The translations under genes and the position numbers were made by a program. From Purshia tridentata (lineage: Eukaryota > Streptophyta > Magnoliopsida > Rosales > Rosaceae): a stretch of DNA of 64,000 nt. The stretch's first letter is position 1, and each line of letters begins with the position of its first letter. This document shows, piece by piece, positions 1 to 12,247 of the stretch. Below the pieces are notes generated by a model. That model was not told the origin of the DNA. It searched no databases and saw only the letters and a program-made list of their open reading frames with translations. Where the stretch lies: contig QANT01009265.1 of the NCBI GenBank assembly GCA_003254885.1, forward strand, positions 62,001-126,000. Reading direction: 5' to 3'.

Positions 1-941
1 GGAGTTTGTATGATGTGTATACACAGATGAAAGTAGAATGGAGAGAGAGAGAGAAAGAGTGAGTTGTTGAGGGTCTGAGTCTGACACAGAGACCCGAAAC
101 CCATTTACGACCGCCAACCAAGCCACCCTTCTTCTCGGGCCTCCTCTGACCAGCCGCCTCTGCTGAGTTGCTCTCTTGTTCTCGTCTGTGGTCCAACCCC
201 TATTACTAGTGTTTGATTCAATCCAATACACTTATGCACCAGCTCTCATCTCATCTTCTTCATAGATTGGTTTCTGTATGTTGTGTTTTATATTCATTCT
301 CATTGGGTACGTCGCTGGCTGTTTAGTGTATAGAGTTCTAATTATTATGATCAGAAGCAATAATTCATGGACTGCTGGCCAGGGATGTTTTTGAGCTGGC
401 ATGGTGAGACATATGGGACTGAGTAATTCTAATGAATCCAACAATAATTTTCATTTACTAGCTCGAGCTCTGGTATTAGTCTAGCTCCCACAGATTATCA
501 TAAACCTCTCTCTCCTTTATGGGCTTTGTGTCCAAATTGCAGAAATTCAAAAGCAGGTCAATTTGATATCTCTCTTAAGATCAAATAATTAGTAGCGGAT
601 TAGGGGGGTGAAAGATCTTGGTGGATATTGTTTGGTCTCTCTCTTACATTCACATTCACATTCACAATATCATTTGCGTTCTGGGTTTGAACAGTATTAA
701 TGGTGAAACATGAAACAGGCTTTGGTTTTTGTGACACTGGGTAGGTAAGTGAAAACGAGAAGAAGCATGCTCAAAAGATAATAATTCCGCCCTTTGTTTT
801 GCAGTGGGTCAGTAGATTCTGAAGCCCCGATGGCAGACACGTTGAGCCTATAATCTGAAAACGCTTCAATTCTGCCTCCTTATAAGCTGCATGATACTTC
901 ACATACACACAAACCCAAGAACCCAAAAACCATATACAAGT
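1..941 (+). other. Upstream region and probable leader of the first Dof gene
   Basis: No protein gene is supported here. The stretch has a short GA repeat near 40-57 and is otherwise AT-rich. A pyrimidine-rich acceptor-like site ends at 804 and a strong donor-like site (AG followed by GTAAGT) lies at 744/745. A leader intron is therefore likely, although pairing exactly these two sites would give an unusually short 60-nt intron. A 14-codon upstream reading frame starts at ATG 700 and its stop abuts the donor-like site. Whether it is transcribed is unknown. Confidence 0.35.
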
Positions 942-1862
942 ATGCAAGCAGAGGGAGATCATAGAGGAGGTAGTAATACTACTGCTACTGCTGAAATGAA
1001 TCAGCAGCAGCAAAATCAACAGCAACCGCCTCAGAAATGCCCTCGCTGTGAGTCGCTTAACACCAAGTTTTGTTATTACAACAATTACAGTCTCTCTCAG
1101 CCGCGTTACTTCTGCAAGACTTGTAGAAGGTATTGGACCCAAGGTGGCACCCTCAGAAACGTCCCCGTCGGCGGCGGGTGTCGAAAGGGGAAGCGTGCCA
1201 AAAGTTCCTCCGGCGGGGACGGCAACTCTCGATCTCAGCTGCAGCCACCACAAGCCCAACAGTTACAAAGAAATTTGGCAAGCACAGGTGCGATCTCTTC
1301 CAGTACTCCAGTCATCATGTCCAAAACCCCAGCTAGCTCTTTAGGGACGACCATAGAGACCAGTGCTTTGGCTTCTCATTACTACTCTGGTAATTCTGGA
1401 TTTTTTTCATCTTTGCCAACAATTCATTCTCTCAACAACCAACCACAACCCTTCAGTACTCAACCTCTGAATGTTGGGGGTACTGAACTGGGAGCTGGTT
1501 CTTCAAATTTCAACCTTCTGCAGGGTTTCAATGTCTCTGATCAGCGCCGACAAATGCAAGCTGGTGGTGGTCAATTTTATAACATGCCCAACACCACTAG
1601 TCATAAGAGCTTGGAAGTACCTCTATACCCATCTGAGGGAAACTTATTGATTCAATCAAACAGGCCTGCTACTACTTCTGCAGACAATGACTGGCCTCAG
1701 AGCTTCATGATCAACAAATCTAATGCTTCAGCCTCTGATCATCAAAGCGCAATGTGGAGCATGCCGGCCAACCCCAACTCTCCTGGTAACTTCAACACCA
1801 ACACCACCACCGCTGGCCCTTCTCTGAACCCAGACCAGTGGCCTGATCTAGGAGGACTGTGA
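942..1862 (+). CDS. Dof-type zinc finger transcription factor
   Basis: This encodes a 306-residue plant-specific DNA-binding protein. The Dof domain (about residues 31-84) has the four zinc ligands in a C-x2-C-x21-C-x2-C pattern (about C33, C36, C58, C61), followed by the family's [10 protein letters not shown] stretch and a basic KGKR tail. Family knowledge: Dof proteins bind AAAG cores in promoters in the nucleus. A Gln-rich stretch precedes the domain. The rest is Ser/Asn/Gln-rich, ending in a short acidic QWPDLGGL-like motif. I chose ATG 942 because it has a purine at -3. An in-frame ATG at 891 adds 17 residues but has a poor context, so leaky use of both is possible. One of the two Dof genes here is the likely counterpart of Arabidopsis DOF1.4 by position, but I cannot say which from sequence alone. 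Confidence 0.92.
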   Translation: MQAEGDHRGGSNTTATAEMNQQQQNQQQPPQKCPRCESLNTKFCYYNNYSLSQPRYFCKTCRRYWTQGGTLRNVPVGGGCRKGKRAKSSSGGDGNSRSQLQPPQAQQLQRNLASTGAISSSTPVIMSKTPASSLGTTIETSALASHYYSGNSGFFSSLPTIHSLNNQPQPFSTQPLNVGGTELGAGSSNFNLLQGFNVSDQRRQMQAGGGQFYNMPNTTSHKSLEVPLYPSEGNLLIQSNRPATTSADNDWPQSFMINKSNASASDHQSAMWSMPANPNSPGNFNTNTTTAGPSLNPDQWPDLGGL

Positions 1863-4800
1863 CTCCCTCAAGCTCCACAATGCTATGGCCATTCTATACA
1901 AAAATATTGGATGCATGGTCTCAATTACCATTTTCAGTTCTTCTTCTGTACTATTTAAATTGGGTTTAATTACTTGGTGGTTAGGGTATGACCTTGTTTT
2001 CCATGGGGCTTAGATTAGAGAGAATTTGGTGATGTGGGTATTGATCATTGTAAATGAAAAAGGAGATTATAGCGGTCATAATCATATAACTAGCCTTTTC
2101 GGTCCAACGGTTGGGTTATATGTATTTGGTTGTGTTGTTCTGAACTTAAATTTGATGAAAATTTAAATATGATATAAATGCTTGTGTTCTTTTGTTTTGT
2201 ATTTTCGTTGATTTAATTGTTTCATTGCCTATTCATATAGCTTATTTAAATACTTCAAAGTGATGCTTATATAGATATTTAGGGCTTTTTTTATCAGCAA
2301 TGTCTAAAAGAAAAGACAGCTATCTGCAATGTGCATGGACAAATTAAGAAGATGAATGATGGTTAGGTTTTGTGCATGTGGTGGGTGACTGCGCTTCAAT
2401 GCATCGCTTATATGAAGTATTGGAAGTCTTGCATATAATTTATATTGTATCACGATCAACTCCTGTCTAATTTGATACGTATTATATTATTAATTTTGAA
2501 TTGAATGCTCAAATCGTATTTATAGCTATAAAAATTATAGTACAACTATATAATATTAATTAAATAACAAACGTACGATATGCAATAAATAATAATATAT
2601 ATTTAAAAAAACACATAGTTAAACGTTATGTAGGACAGTTCAGCAAGATTGATCCTACTCTGCAAAGACTAGTGGTACAGTTAACTAACAGCACATTAAA
2701 TAATTAAATTAATTATTGTACTAATTAAACAAAAATCTATTAACCTAAGGGTCCGAAGAAGATGGATTAGTATACAATGGTGGGAGGGCGCGTGAAGGTT
2801 GTTACTGTGGTATCTGTGTGTAAGAGAGGAGTGGGTACCGTGGTTTCCGAGTAAAAGCAAATCTTTGGTCTGCCATAGAGAGATCTCTGTCGCACACAAC
2901 AAAAGCAGTGTGACACCTCTCGGGATACACATATACCCCCAAAAGAAAACAAAAAAGAAAATTTACTTGCATACATGATATATTATATAACATATATAAC
3001 ATTAAATTAGATGTGGATTTTCAATTTCTTGTTTAATTTAGCCATTGAACATTTGATTTTTTCAATCGAAGATTTAGTGGCTTTAATTAACCAGTAAAAT
3101 CTTTAGGTACATATGCATTATTATGCTTGTAATTGCTAATGCTACCTTTTGTTGCTTATAGCTAGCTAGAGTGTTAGAGTGGTACCAGATAATTATGAAT
3201 AATGTTGTGATACACTGGTACCTAGTACCACTTAGTAATGAATGAATAATTTAATGGATGTAATCATGTAGCTAAACGCAAGTACCAATTTATGATTTAC
3301 CAAAAAAGAAAATTAAATTCAAGTACCCAACATTATGCATGTCAAAGGGAATTAGTAGCACGAGAAGAATAGATATGCTCTTGGAATTCTGTGAAATCAA
3401 TGCAATGTGTATATATAGTCCATTTTTAATGTGAGATTATATAAATAATTTTAATTATGATATATATAAGAATGAATTCTCTGTTGAAATCCACCACTAT
3501 CATCCTGCCCCAACCGCACATACCATTGAATTAAGTAAAAAAGTCCAGTCCCCACTTCCCTATTCTTAATTGAATGGTAGTCACCATCTTCACTTGCTTG
3601 TGCCCCAAGAAAGTTTCTTTAAATAATGGGAATAATACTGGAGTACTATTACAAGCTCAAGTTGGAGAGGCAAAATTCACTTGAAACTTTTTTGTTTTGG
3701 TCAATAATTCACTTGAAACTTGAAAGAGGCTATAGAGGTAAAGGGTAGTAGATCGAGGTATACTTTGAAATTGAAGACAAAGTTTAATTAACCTAGCTAA
3801 CATTAGTGGGAACCTTCCCCACCCTTTGAATGCCTTTCACTTGTTGCAGTCCTTTCAAAGCTGAAAGCTGTTGGTGACAAATGCATGGAGGAACAATTAA
3901 TCCAGTGTCTAGCTTTAGCACCACATGCAACTATATGTATATTTACATGATTTTGATGTGTGTGTGGGACACTGGGACCTGTATTTTTATATTTTTTTCT
4001 ATAATAATATTGAAGCATGCAGAAGTGCTGGACCCACTTGACCAAAAAAACCCAGAAGAACTGAAGAAGTGGAGTTTCCATGAGATTAACATCCCATCGA
4101 TGTGGGACTCTTGGCCCCAATGCACCATCATTTGGTCAGCATGCAGGTCTACCTTCCAAGGTTTTGTTTGTGTGGACTTAGCCACTTAGCCACTTAGCCT
4201 AAACCATGATGATCTCTTTAGACAATTATAGTGAGCCAATATCCCAATACATTATCTGAAACTAAATTAAATTTTAAAAGTTGAATCGGTTTTTTGGTTA
4301 GTTCGTTTATTATTCTAAAACACAAAACGACACCGACATCATTTAATTATCATTTTACGTGTAAAGTGTTATTCTGTAATATCGGATGTTATTAATTAAC
4401 ATTGGAATTTTGCTATATATACCTGCTCACATTTTAAACATTTAAATAAACTCGTATGTGTAAAGAGTTAATTATTCTCCGATCTTGGCAAAAAAAAAAA
4501 AAAAGAGAGTTATTGATGGAGTTGATGACTAGACTAGCAAAAAAGGTAGTTGCAAATAATTGTTTGTTGGGCAATTGGGGTTGCTTTAGAGCAAAGGTTT
4601 GAGTGGTTTGACGGTTGCCATAATCAAAGCACAGAAGATTGCGGTGGAGAAGGGGCAGTGTGGTTGCTTGTGAAGGAGTTGTCATCAGTACTACTCATCA
4701 ACAATGTATGTAATTAGTAATTATTAACTTCTCATGTATTTCCTCGTATATATATATTGGTCCTACTTGTCTTCTTGTACTTGGCTCCTTCAGCTGGCTG

Positions 4801-7543
4801 TCGTAAGGCCTCTAACAGAATGTTTAAACAATCCATAATGTATTTGGTAGCAAATTAATTAATTCAAACTACTTGGATGGATTTGTAACATCACCACTCC
4901 AGCTTCTTCTGTTCCTTCCTTTCATTAATTTCAAAATCATTTGTTAATTCATCCTTTGTAATTTGAATGATATGATCTCCATCTCCTACTTAATTATTAG
5001 CGAACATGAAAATTCATATTCAGACAATAAGAGACTGAACCTGAGGCCCAAGCCCATTCGACTAGTTGGGCAATAAAGTCCCAGGGCCACAAATAATGAG
5101 GGGAGACAGAGACCCAATATATATGAATTAGTACGTTCTCACTTGTCAGCTTACTAACCTCTTGTTTGGCAATAGGTCTGCTGTGTTCATATCGAGGATT
5201 GGTACGTACTCTGCCACACTGCTACAAATTTATCCAACTACATCATATGCGCGCACTGACCATTAAGCTTAGTACGTATACCATTAACGCCATGCACCCT
5301 CCGCAACCAAACATATATAAATTTCCGATCAATCCAAACAACAGCAGGACCACCACTATATATATCGTTATATATATACTACTTACCATGCACCATATTG
5401 CCTTCACTTGCTACTTTTTAAGCAGATGAGGCTTCATATATATATATATATATAGAGTATATACCATCCTTGGAGGCAAGCCTCGATGGTGATCACTATC
5501 AGTACTTAAGTTCCTCAGCGATTGGGACCAGCAGCCCTACCACCACAGAAAACCGCTTTTTCATAAAGCTAGCGTGATTGGTGAGGAAATAATCAACCTT
5601 ATGGTAGCATTATTTCTTAATAAAGCGTACAATAATTCATATACAACTAGTATTAAGTATATATATATTGTTGAGCAAATTAAAGCAATATTAATTCTTC
5701 CTATATATGTCTTTTCTGTCTAAGAATTGACAATTGCGCGCACTCAACAAGGTTAGACATACAAAAAGGTCAAAAGATTCATAATACTCAAAAAGTTTTC
5801 TTCTCAAGACTAAATCAAGAATACTTGCAATAAAAAAAGGACCCAGGAACACAGGCACACTCAACTTGGTGACAAGTTGAACTATAAGAAGGTAATTAAG
5901 ACATTTCATCCTAATTAAGCACCATTTATATATATTCAAGTCTATCGAACATAATTAAGGACACAAGGCATATTCAAGGGAGCAATATTAGGAGAATAAT
6001 TGACAGCTTTTGAAGGAATGCCCTAAAACTTAAGTGTAATATCCCATATATATAGTACTACGTACGAACGTGAATATTACAGTGATAACAACATTGAATC
6101 AAATAGCTAGCCAGCGGGCTAATCAATAGTTTGCAACTTTGCATACATGACTCTCTTTCTCTCTCTTTCTAACTTACATACAGAGACATTGTAGCTAAAG
6201 AATGAACCAGCTAACACATACAGACATACTATATATTATTCAAGAATCTCCATTATCTGTCTGGAAGTACGTATTATTAGGAGAATAAAAAGTTGCACTA
6301 CAGCCACCATACTATAGTCCAAGCATAAATTACGTACCACCTTCAAATCCACACACACACAGATATATATATTAATTTGTCTCGAGAAATGAAAAACTAT
6401 ATATGGTTGCAACTCTGATCCAACCATCTTCATTAAGCACTATCACTTTATTTCTTGAGGTTCACATTAGTTTCCCCACACACACCTCAATCTCTGATCA
6501 AGGTTGGGTATAAAATGCTAGCTACAATCTATTGTACGTATACATCATATCATGTAGTAGCAATACAGTACGTACTTGACAGATCTATTATTTTGGTAAG
6601 TCCGGTCTATATATGAATGGTTTGAAAATTATATATATATGAATTATTGTATATCCCAATTTCAAAACCACTATTGGTCCTTAATTAACAATAACAGTCC
6701 ATCATTAATCAACCACAAAGTGCAAATTAAGTTAATATATAATTGAAACAACATATGAACAAATTAAAACCAACATATATATAACCCACATTGCATTCAT
6801 AACAAAGTCTCCCTCTCTTCTATACCATTGTATCCAATTAACCTCATTTTAATTTCCCTCTCTAAACACTCGCATCATCCCCAAGAAGAAAAAAACAAAT
6901 AAAAAAATTATTAGTTCCTTCTGATGATGATCATATTCATATCGATCCATCATTGACACATACAAGTAAACCCACCAACCCCAACCTATAGATAGCTAGC
7001 TAATAATATCAAATACATATGAGAAGGAAGAGCAATGTAATGCATATATATATATACATCCAAAATAATTAAACACACCAACTTACTCATCAACTAGGAA
7101 GCTTTCTGCATATTCATGCACCAAATCAACGACTTGATCAGCTCTCGTGTTGATGATGATGATATATAGTAGTTGATACAGGAGACAATGAGACTATGAG
7201 ATCCGAGGTTCCTCTCAGCGCAAATTGGGGGTTCTCAGCCTTCATTAATAAAACAAGAGGCTGATGATGATTAATTAATCTTCCATTGCTGCTGACATGA
7301 TCACTCCGATCCCAGCTCCTGCCTTCTTAATCCCTTCAATACTATGCAAGTGTAACCGTGATTCTGTTTTTTTTTCTTTTTTTTTTCTTTTGAAACCCAC
7401 ACCCAGTTTGAATCGAAGATCAAGTCCACTAAGTAACCAACTAAAAAAAACCTAAGGAGCAAATTAAACAAAATGACTTTGACTAAAAGAGGAAGCTAGC
7501 TAGAGTCTAGAGATGATAAATTGAAAAATGATGATGATTTTGG
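1863..7543. other. Intergenic region between convergent Dof genes
   Basis: About 5.7 kb of AT-rich DNA between the 3' ends of the two Dof genes. It holds many short TA-type microsatellites (for example near 5435-5455 and 6630-6640) and homopolymer runs (near 4491-4504 and 7367-7391). Open frames on both strands near 3803-4189 overlap each other, lack recognisable domains and look like chance. The 3' UTRs of both genes must lie at its edges. I see no RNA gene or transposon with recognisable ends. Confidence 0.5.
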
Positions 7544-8963
7544 CTAGATGAGAGAAGAGACTGAGGAGCCAAGGTTTGTTGGATCGTGCCAATTGTTAGT
7601 GCCACCCAGAGTGGTTGAGCTCCAGTAAAGAGTCGTAGGATCTGATGATGATATCCCCATTTGCTCGCTCTGATTCTGACAATTGTTATTTGTGTTATTA
7701 TCCCACTCCATCCTATTTTGCCCACCGTTTTCTGATTTCACTTCTTTCATGTTACCTCCGGATGCCTCGCCGTTACTGCCCGCTATGTGAAGATCTTCAA
7801 AGGGTAGCAAGGTCTGGAAATATTGGTTGTTATTAGGCCCTCCTCTACCGTGATCTTTGAAACCTCCATTGATGAATTTGGAAGCCAGCACGGAAGCCAT
7901 GGTTGGAGTAGTAGTGGAAGATGGGGAAGTACTGAAAATGGAGTAGTTAGGAGGAAGCGAATTGGAGTTCACAAGATCTTGGATTTGCTTGTTGGTGGTG
8001 GTGAGATTAAACCTGTTTGATCGATAATCAGCATGATCAACACCAAACCCTAATCCGAGAGCACTCAACTGGGGCTGATGAAGATGATGGTCGAACCCGG
8101 AAGTTGCAGTGTTGTCCACATGGGAATTAAACCTGGGGAACGGAAAGCCCATGTGATCAGATGGGTTACCGGGTAACCCAAAAAACAGCGGATTCATGTG
8201 ATGATTGGAGGGAGAAGACAAATCGATCTGGGGTTGTGAAGAAGGAGGGTTTGAAGTGGGAGCTGAAGAAGAGGTCGACGACGACGCGCCTCCTCCGTCC
8301 ATGACAGATGCAGTGCCGGACCTCCTCACGCGCTTGTTCTTTCGGCAGCCACCGCCAACCGGAACATTGCGGAGGGTCCCACCCCTGGTCCAGTAGCGCT
8401 TGCAGGCCTTGCAGAAGTGGCGCGGCTGGGACAGGCTGTAGTTGTTGTAGTAACAGAACTTGGTGTTGGAGGAATCGCAGCGAGGGCACTTGAGGGCTTG
8501 CTGTTGCTGTTGGAGCTGTTCTTGGCCTGGTTTCTCCATTGTTCTTATTGCCGCTGCTGCTGTTCCTGCTGCTGATGCTGGCATCATGCTCCCCTTCTGA
8601 TCATTATCATCGATGCGATGATGATGAAGATTTTGTTGCATCTACCGATTGAGATAAAAGTTAGAGCATCCGAATTAGAACCAATTAATGAAAAAAGCAA
8701 GAAAAAAGAGAGAGAAAAGAAAAAGAGATGGGTTAAGGCGGTGTATGTATTAGGGTGAAATAACAGCACGGGAGAAATATTCTCTTCCAAAAGCAAAGCA
8801 ACAAAAATGGTGTCATGTTTTGTCTAATAATTTGAAAGAGAGAGGGGGGGAGAGAGAGAGAGGGGTGAAGTACCTGTGGCCATTCGTTAGTAGTTGAAGA
8901 GGAGATGACTGCCGCAACAGCAGCTGCTGCCATCTTCTCATGAGGATCAGAGTTGCCCAACAT
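7544..8963 (-). CDS. Dof-type zinc finger transcription factor (two exons)
   Basis: Two coding exons on the minus strand: 8874-8963 (30 codons, ending in a Glu-Trp-Pro-Gln stretch) and 7544-8641. They are joined in phase 0 across a 232-nt intron (donor CAG|GTACTT, acceptor GGTAG|ATG), giving 395 residues. The Dof domain begins near residue 81 with C-x2-C (about C82, C85) and continues through FCKAC and the NVPVGGG stretch to a basic KNKRVRR segment that may serve as nuclear localisation signal. Gln-, Ala- and His-rich tracts precede it. A Ser/Asn-rich tail ends in a GSSVSSLI-like motif. The short first exon ending in WPQ before the intron recalls other Dof genes of the vascular/PEAR type, but I do not assign a member. 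It is a different type from the Dof gene at 942, so the pair is not a recent tandem duplication. Confidence 0.9.
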
Positions 8964-11283
8964 TTTCTCTCTTAACTTCTCAAAGGAATCGTTGGGAACA
9001 AAGAGTAAGAAGACAAAGAGCAGGTGACGACGTGAGTCTTTCTTTCTTTCCTGATGGGGTTGAAATATTATGACTATGAGAGAGAAAGGGAATGACTCGA
9101 TCAGTGTGTACTGTGTTGTGTCTCTGATTCCATGAGAAGAAATTAAATTAAAATTAAAACCAAAACTAAAACTGTAGTTTAACTGTTAATAATAGTAAGG
9201 GAGTACTTGCTTTGAATCTAATTTCACGTGATGGGGTCTGGTCCAAAATGGATTTTGATGAGAATTGGAGGGGGAGATTATATTTTAATAGAATTAAAAA
9301 ATGGAAAAGAATAAGGAGGACATTGGAAATCCAAGAAGCGGACAGGGAGGTAATGTGGCATTACAGATGAATCTTTGAGAGGTTCAAGAAGTGAAGGAAG
9401 CCAAGCCAAGATTTAACAACATTTTATAAGTCATTTACATGATTTGATGAGTCTTTGAGAGTGTTTGAGAGTGTTGACTAGCTGACATTAATTCCTTGGC
9501 GCGCGCATCACTACGTATATAAACATTCTCCATTGCTTTGCAGTTTGTTGGCATAGAGATAGAGAGAATAGATAAGTAGAGGGAATCCCTAGACCCTTGC
9601 TTGCCCAATATTCGATGCACTAATACTAGTATACTCTAACACCAAATCCCACTTCCTCTTTTTTGTTTTCTTTCTTGCTTTTACTAATTTATTTATTTAT
9701 TCACCATGTTGGGTTGTGTCTTGTGTGGCACCAAATTAATTATCATTATTTTTATATAATTTTTTACGTATGGTCTCCGGTACTCCTCCCACATATCATC
9801 AACATTTTACATATCCTTTTTTACACTAGAATCTAATAATCCAAAATGAATCACCTAATTATTTGATTTGATGTACGTGGGACATAATATGTGATATGCG
9901 AAAATGATCGATCGATCGAGCTTATACACATATTTTAATCTTGTAAGAGAAAAGTGGTATAGCATATAATTGATGCATGCTTTGCAATTTTTGGGTAGTC
10001 AAGTCTAATTTGCAATTAATTGATAGTAGGTAGGTAAGTATAATTTTGAAATAGGGAATGTTGAAAAAGTCCAAGAGAAAGAGACAAGAGGGCTCCATGT
10101 GGCGGTCTACATCTTCCTGCCTGCGTGCAGACTCAAACACAGAAGAAAGTAAGACCACGCTTTATTCTGGAGGGCTCTTCTCGATCTTCTCTTGCCGTTG
10201 TTAATGTTGTTAATCCCAGTTTGGCATCAAATTAATACACAGAAAAAAAGAAAAAAAAAGGAAATTAAAACTGTTAATGGTGATTGGTGCATATATATGT
10301 ATTGCAGAGGGAGTAGATATAGAGGAGAGAACAGATGCATGTGGTGGGCAGCTCATGGATCAGCTGCTCAAGAGAAAAAAAAAAAAGAGGGGAAATTAAA
10401 TTAAAATAAATTAAAGTAGTAAAAAGCAAGGTCCGGGGAACAAATGGATTTTGTAGTCTCCCAAGGGATCTTCTCCTCCTTCCCTACAACCCATCATTAT
10501 TCTTCTACACTTTGGTAGCTACTCACTACTAGTCCTCTCTCTCACTTTGGTAATTTAAATATTTTTACCATATAGATTGAGATAATATTCTATCAGAAGC
10601 TAGCTGGTGTATGTACATATATAATAACACTAATGCAGAATTAAAGTTTCTTGGAATTAAACAAGTTAAAGTATAGTTATCTAGCACATTGATTCAAATA
10701 CTACAAGTACTAGTTTAAACCAATTAATTAAACTTCCCAATAATGGAGGGAAATTAAGATCAAAGATGAGTAAGTAGTAGTAGCTAATTAGCCAAATTTG
10801 TTTATCCAAAACAGGATATATATCTAGCTTACTGGAGGATCTCTTAATTAGTTAATTGTTATGGGTTTGAATTATGAGAGTGGTAGCTGTACACGATATA
10901 TATGGACTTGGTGGGTACCCATATAGGTCAATTGTAAATGTATGCAACATGATCATAGATCAATATATATAGTAAACAAAATTTCAAAGTGTGAAGGAGG
11001 GAGAGAGCAGAGAGATGTTTGATTTGAGTAGTAGTAGAAGTAGTACTAGTCAAAGTAGCTAAGTAGTAAGCTAGGGATAGACGTGGACTTGGAGGGTGTT
11101 GGAATGGTGGGTCCTACTGACCCAGACCCAGTCACTGAGTAGTAGATCAGTGATATAGATGAGGCATGCTGTGACCAACCCACCCCACCACCAGTGGACA
11201 AGGGTCAAGAGATTCCAATTTGGCAAACATGAAAGAAACCCAACGCGCACGTTAAAGGAAGCCTCCTCTCCTCTCTGAGTAAT

Positions 11284-11320
<37 letters not shown>

Positions 11321-11452
11321 TTAGGGAGGGGACCAGATCAGCATCATCAAATCCAAGCCAACTGTACCCATCACACCACAGCCTTACCACCATTGCACCC
11401 CATACAATGTGCAGACAAAGATCTCACTCCCCATTTCTTCTTGGATTTCTCC
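8964..11452. other. Upstream region of the minus-strand Dof gene
   Basis: AT-rich DNA upstream of a Dof gene that reads leftwards. It contains GA- and A-rich microsatellites, including a GA run at 11285-11319, and no open frame with a recognisable domain. A purine-rich block near 8835-8862 lies just inside the neighbouring Dof intron. Confidence 0.45.
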
Positions 11453-12032
11453 TTTTTCGCCTCTATATATTCATTTTACTTTTTCTTTTTTATTTCTTAA
11501 TTATATATCCCACTTATATATACATGAAGCTGTTTTAGACTTACACAAATGTCTCATTTTTCTTTTGGGTCGGAGTTATGTCCAACAATATATTAAAAAG
11601 GGTGCTTAAATATGAAGCAATTTAGGCATCTATTCCAAAAATCAAATGGCAATGGGAGTAGTAGTTCAAATCCTTATAAACCACTAGCAAGACCCTCACC
11701 TCTTTAATGTGGGATATCTCTCAATACACCCCCGCACTCCTTTTTCGCCTCTATATATTCATTTTACTTTTACTTTTTTATTTCTTAATTATATATCCCA
11801 CTTATATATACATGAAGCTATTTTAGACTTACACAAATGTCTTATTTTTCTTTTGGGTCGGAGTTTGTTATGTCCAACAATATATTAAAAAGGGTGCTTA
11901 AATATGAAGCAATTTAAGCATTTATTCCAAAAATCAAATGGCAATGGGAGTAGTAGTTCAAATCCTTATAAACCACTAGCAAGACCCTCACATCTTTAAT
12001 GTGGGATATCTCTCAATACACCCCCGCATGTG
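11453..12032. repeat. Tandem duplication of about 290 bp (LTR plus flank)
   Basis: Two near-identical units lie head to tail: 11453-11740 and 11741 to about 12032. Matching landmarks are offset by 288 to 292 bases, the difference being a small insertion. Each unit consists of about 160 bp of AT-rich flank followed by one terminal repeat of the TRIM element listed separately and a C-rich tract just beyond it. The second unit belongs to the intact element. The first carries only an extra LTR copy. The high similarity between units, compared with the divergence between the element's own two LTRs, indicates that the duplication is much younger than the insertion. Confidence 0.8.
11613..11728 (-). 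repeat. Extra TRIM LTR copy
   Basis: A 116-bp copy of the 3' LTR of the TRIM at 11905-12247, carried in the upstream unit of the 290-bp tandem duplication. It has the same left-hand flank as the intact element's 3' LTR. This indicates that it arose by duplicating DNA, not by a separate insertion. Confidence 0.75.
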
Positions 12033-12247
12033 TGGCATCATTTCAAGCCTAACACGTGGACAATTTATATTGGGTGACGTGGGAGCACGTGTGGCCATTT
12101 AGGCGCATCATGTGTATAGCCTGCTCTGATACCATGAAGCAATCTAGGCATCCATCCCAAAACCAATTGGCAATGGAAAAAGTAGCCCAACCCCTTATAA
12201 ACCACTAGCAAGGTCCTCACATCTTCAATGTGAGATATCTCTCAACA
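11905..12247 (-). mobile_element. TRIM-like miniature LTR retroelement
   Basis: A 343-bp non-coding element on the minus strand. Two direct terminal repeats of about 113-116 bp (12135-12247 as 5' LTR, 11905-12020 as 3' LTR) begin with TG and end with CA. Immediately inside the 5' LTR, at 12123-12134, lies a 12-base match to the primer-binding site complementary to initiator methionine tRNA. A purine tract precedes the 3' LTR. A 5-bp target duplication, AAATA, flanks it at 11900-11904 and 12248-12252. There is no room for gag or pol, which defines the TRIM class; such elements need proteins from other elements to move. The LTRs are clearly diverged from each other, so this is an old fossil. 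A further LTR copy lies at 11613-11728. Confidence 0.78.

Noticed and set aside
3803-4189. Overlapping open frames on both strands (about 100 codons)
   Set aside because: They mirror each other, have no family motifs and sit in AT-rich spacer.
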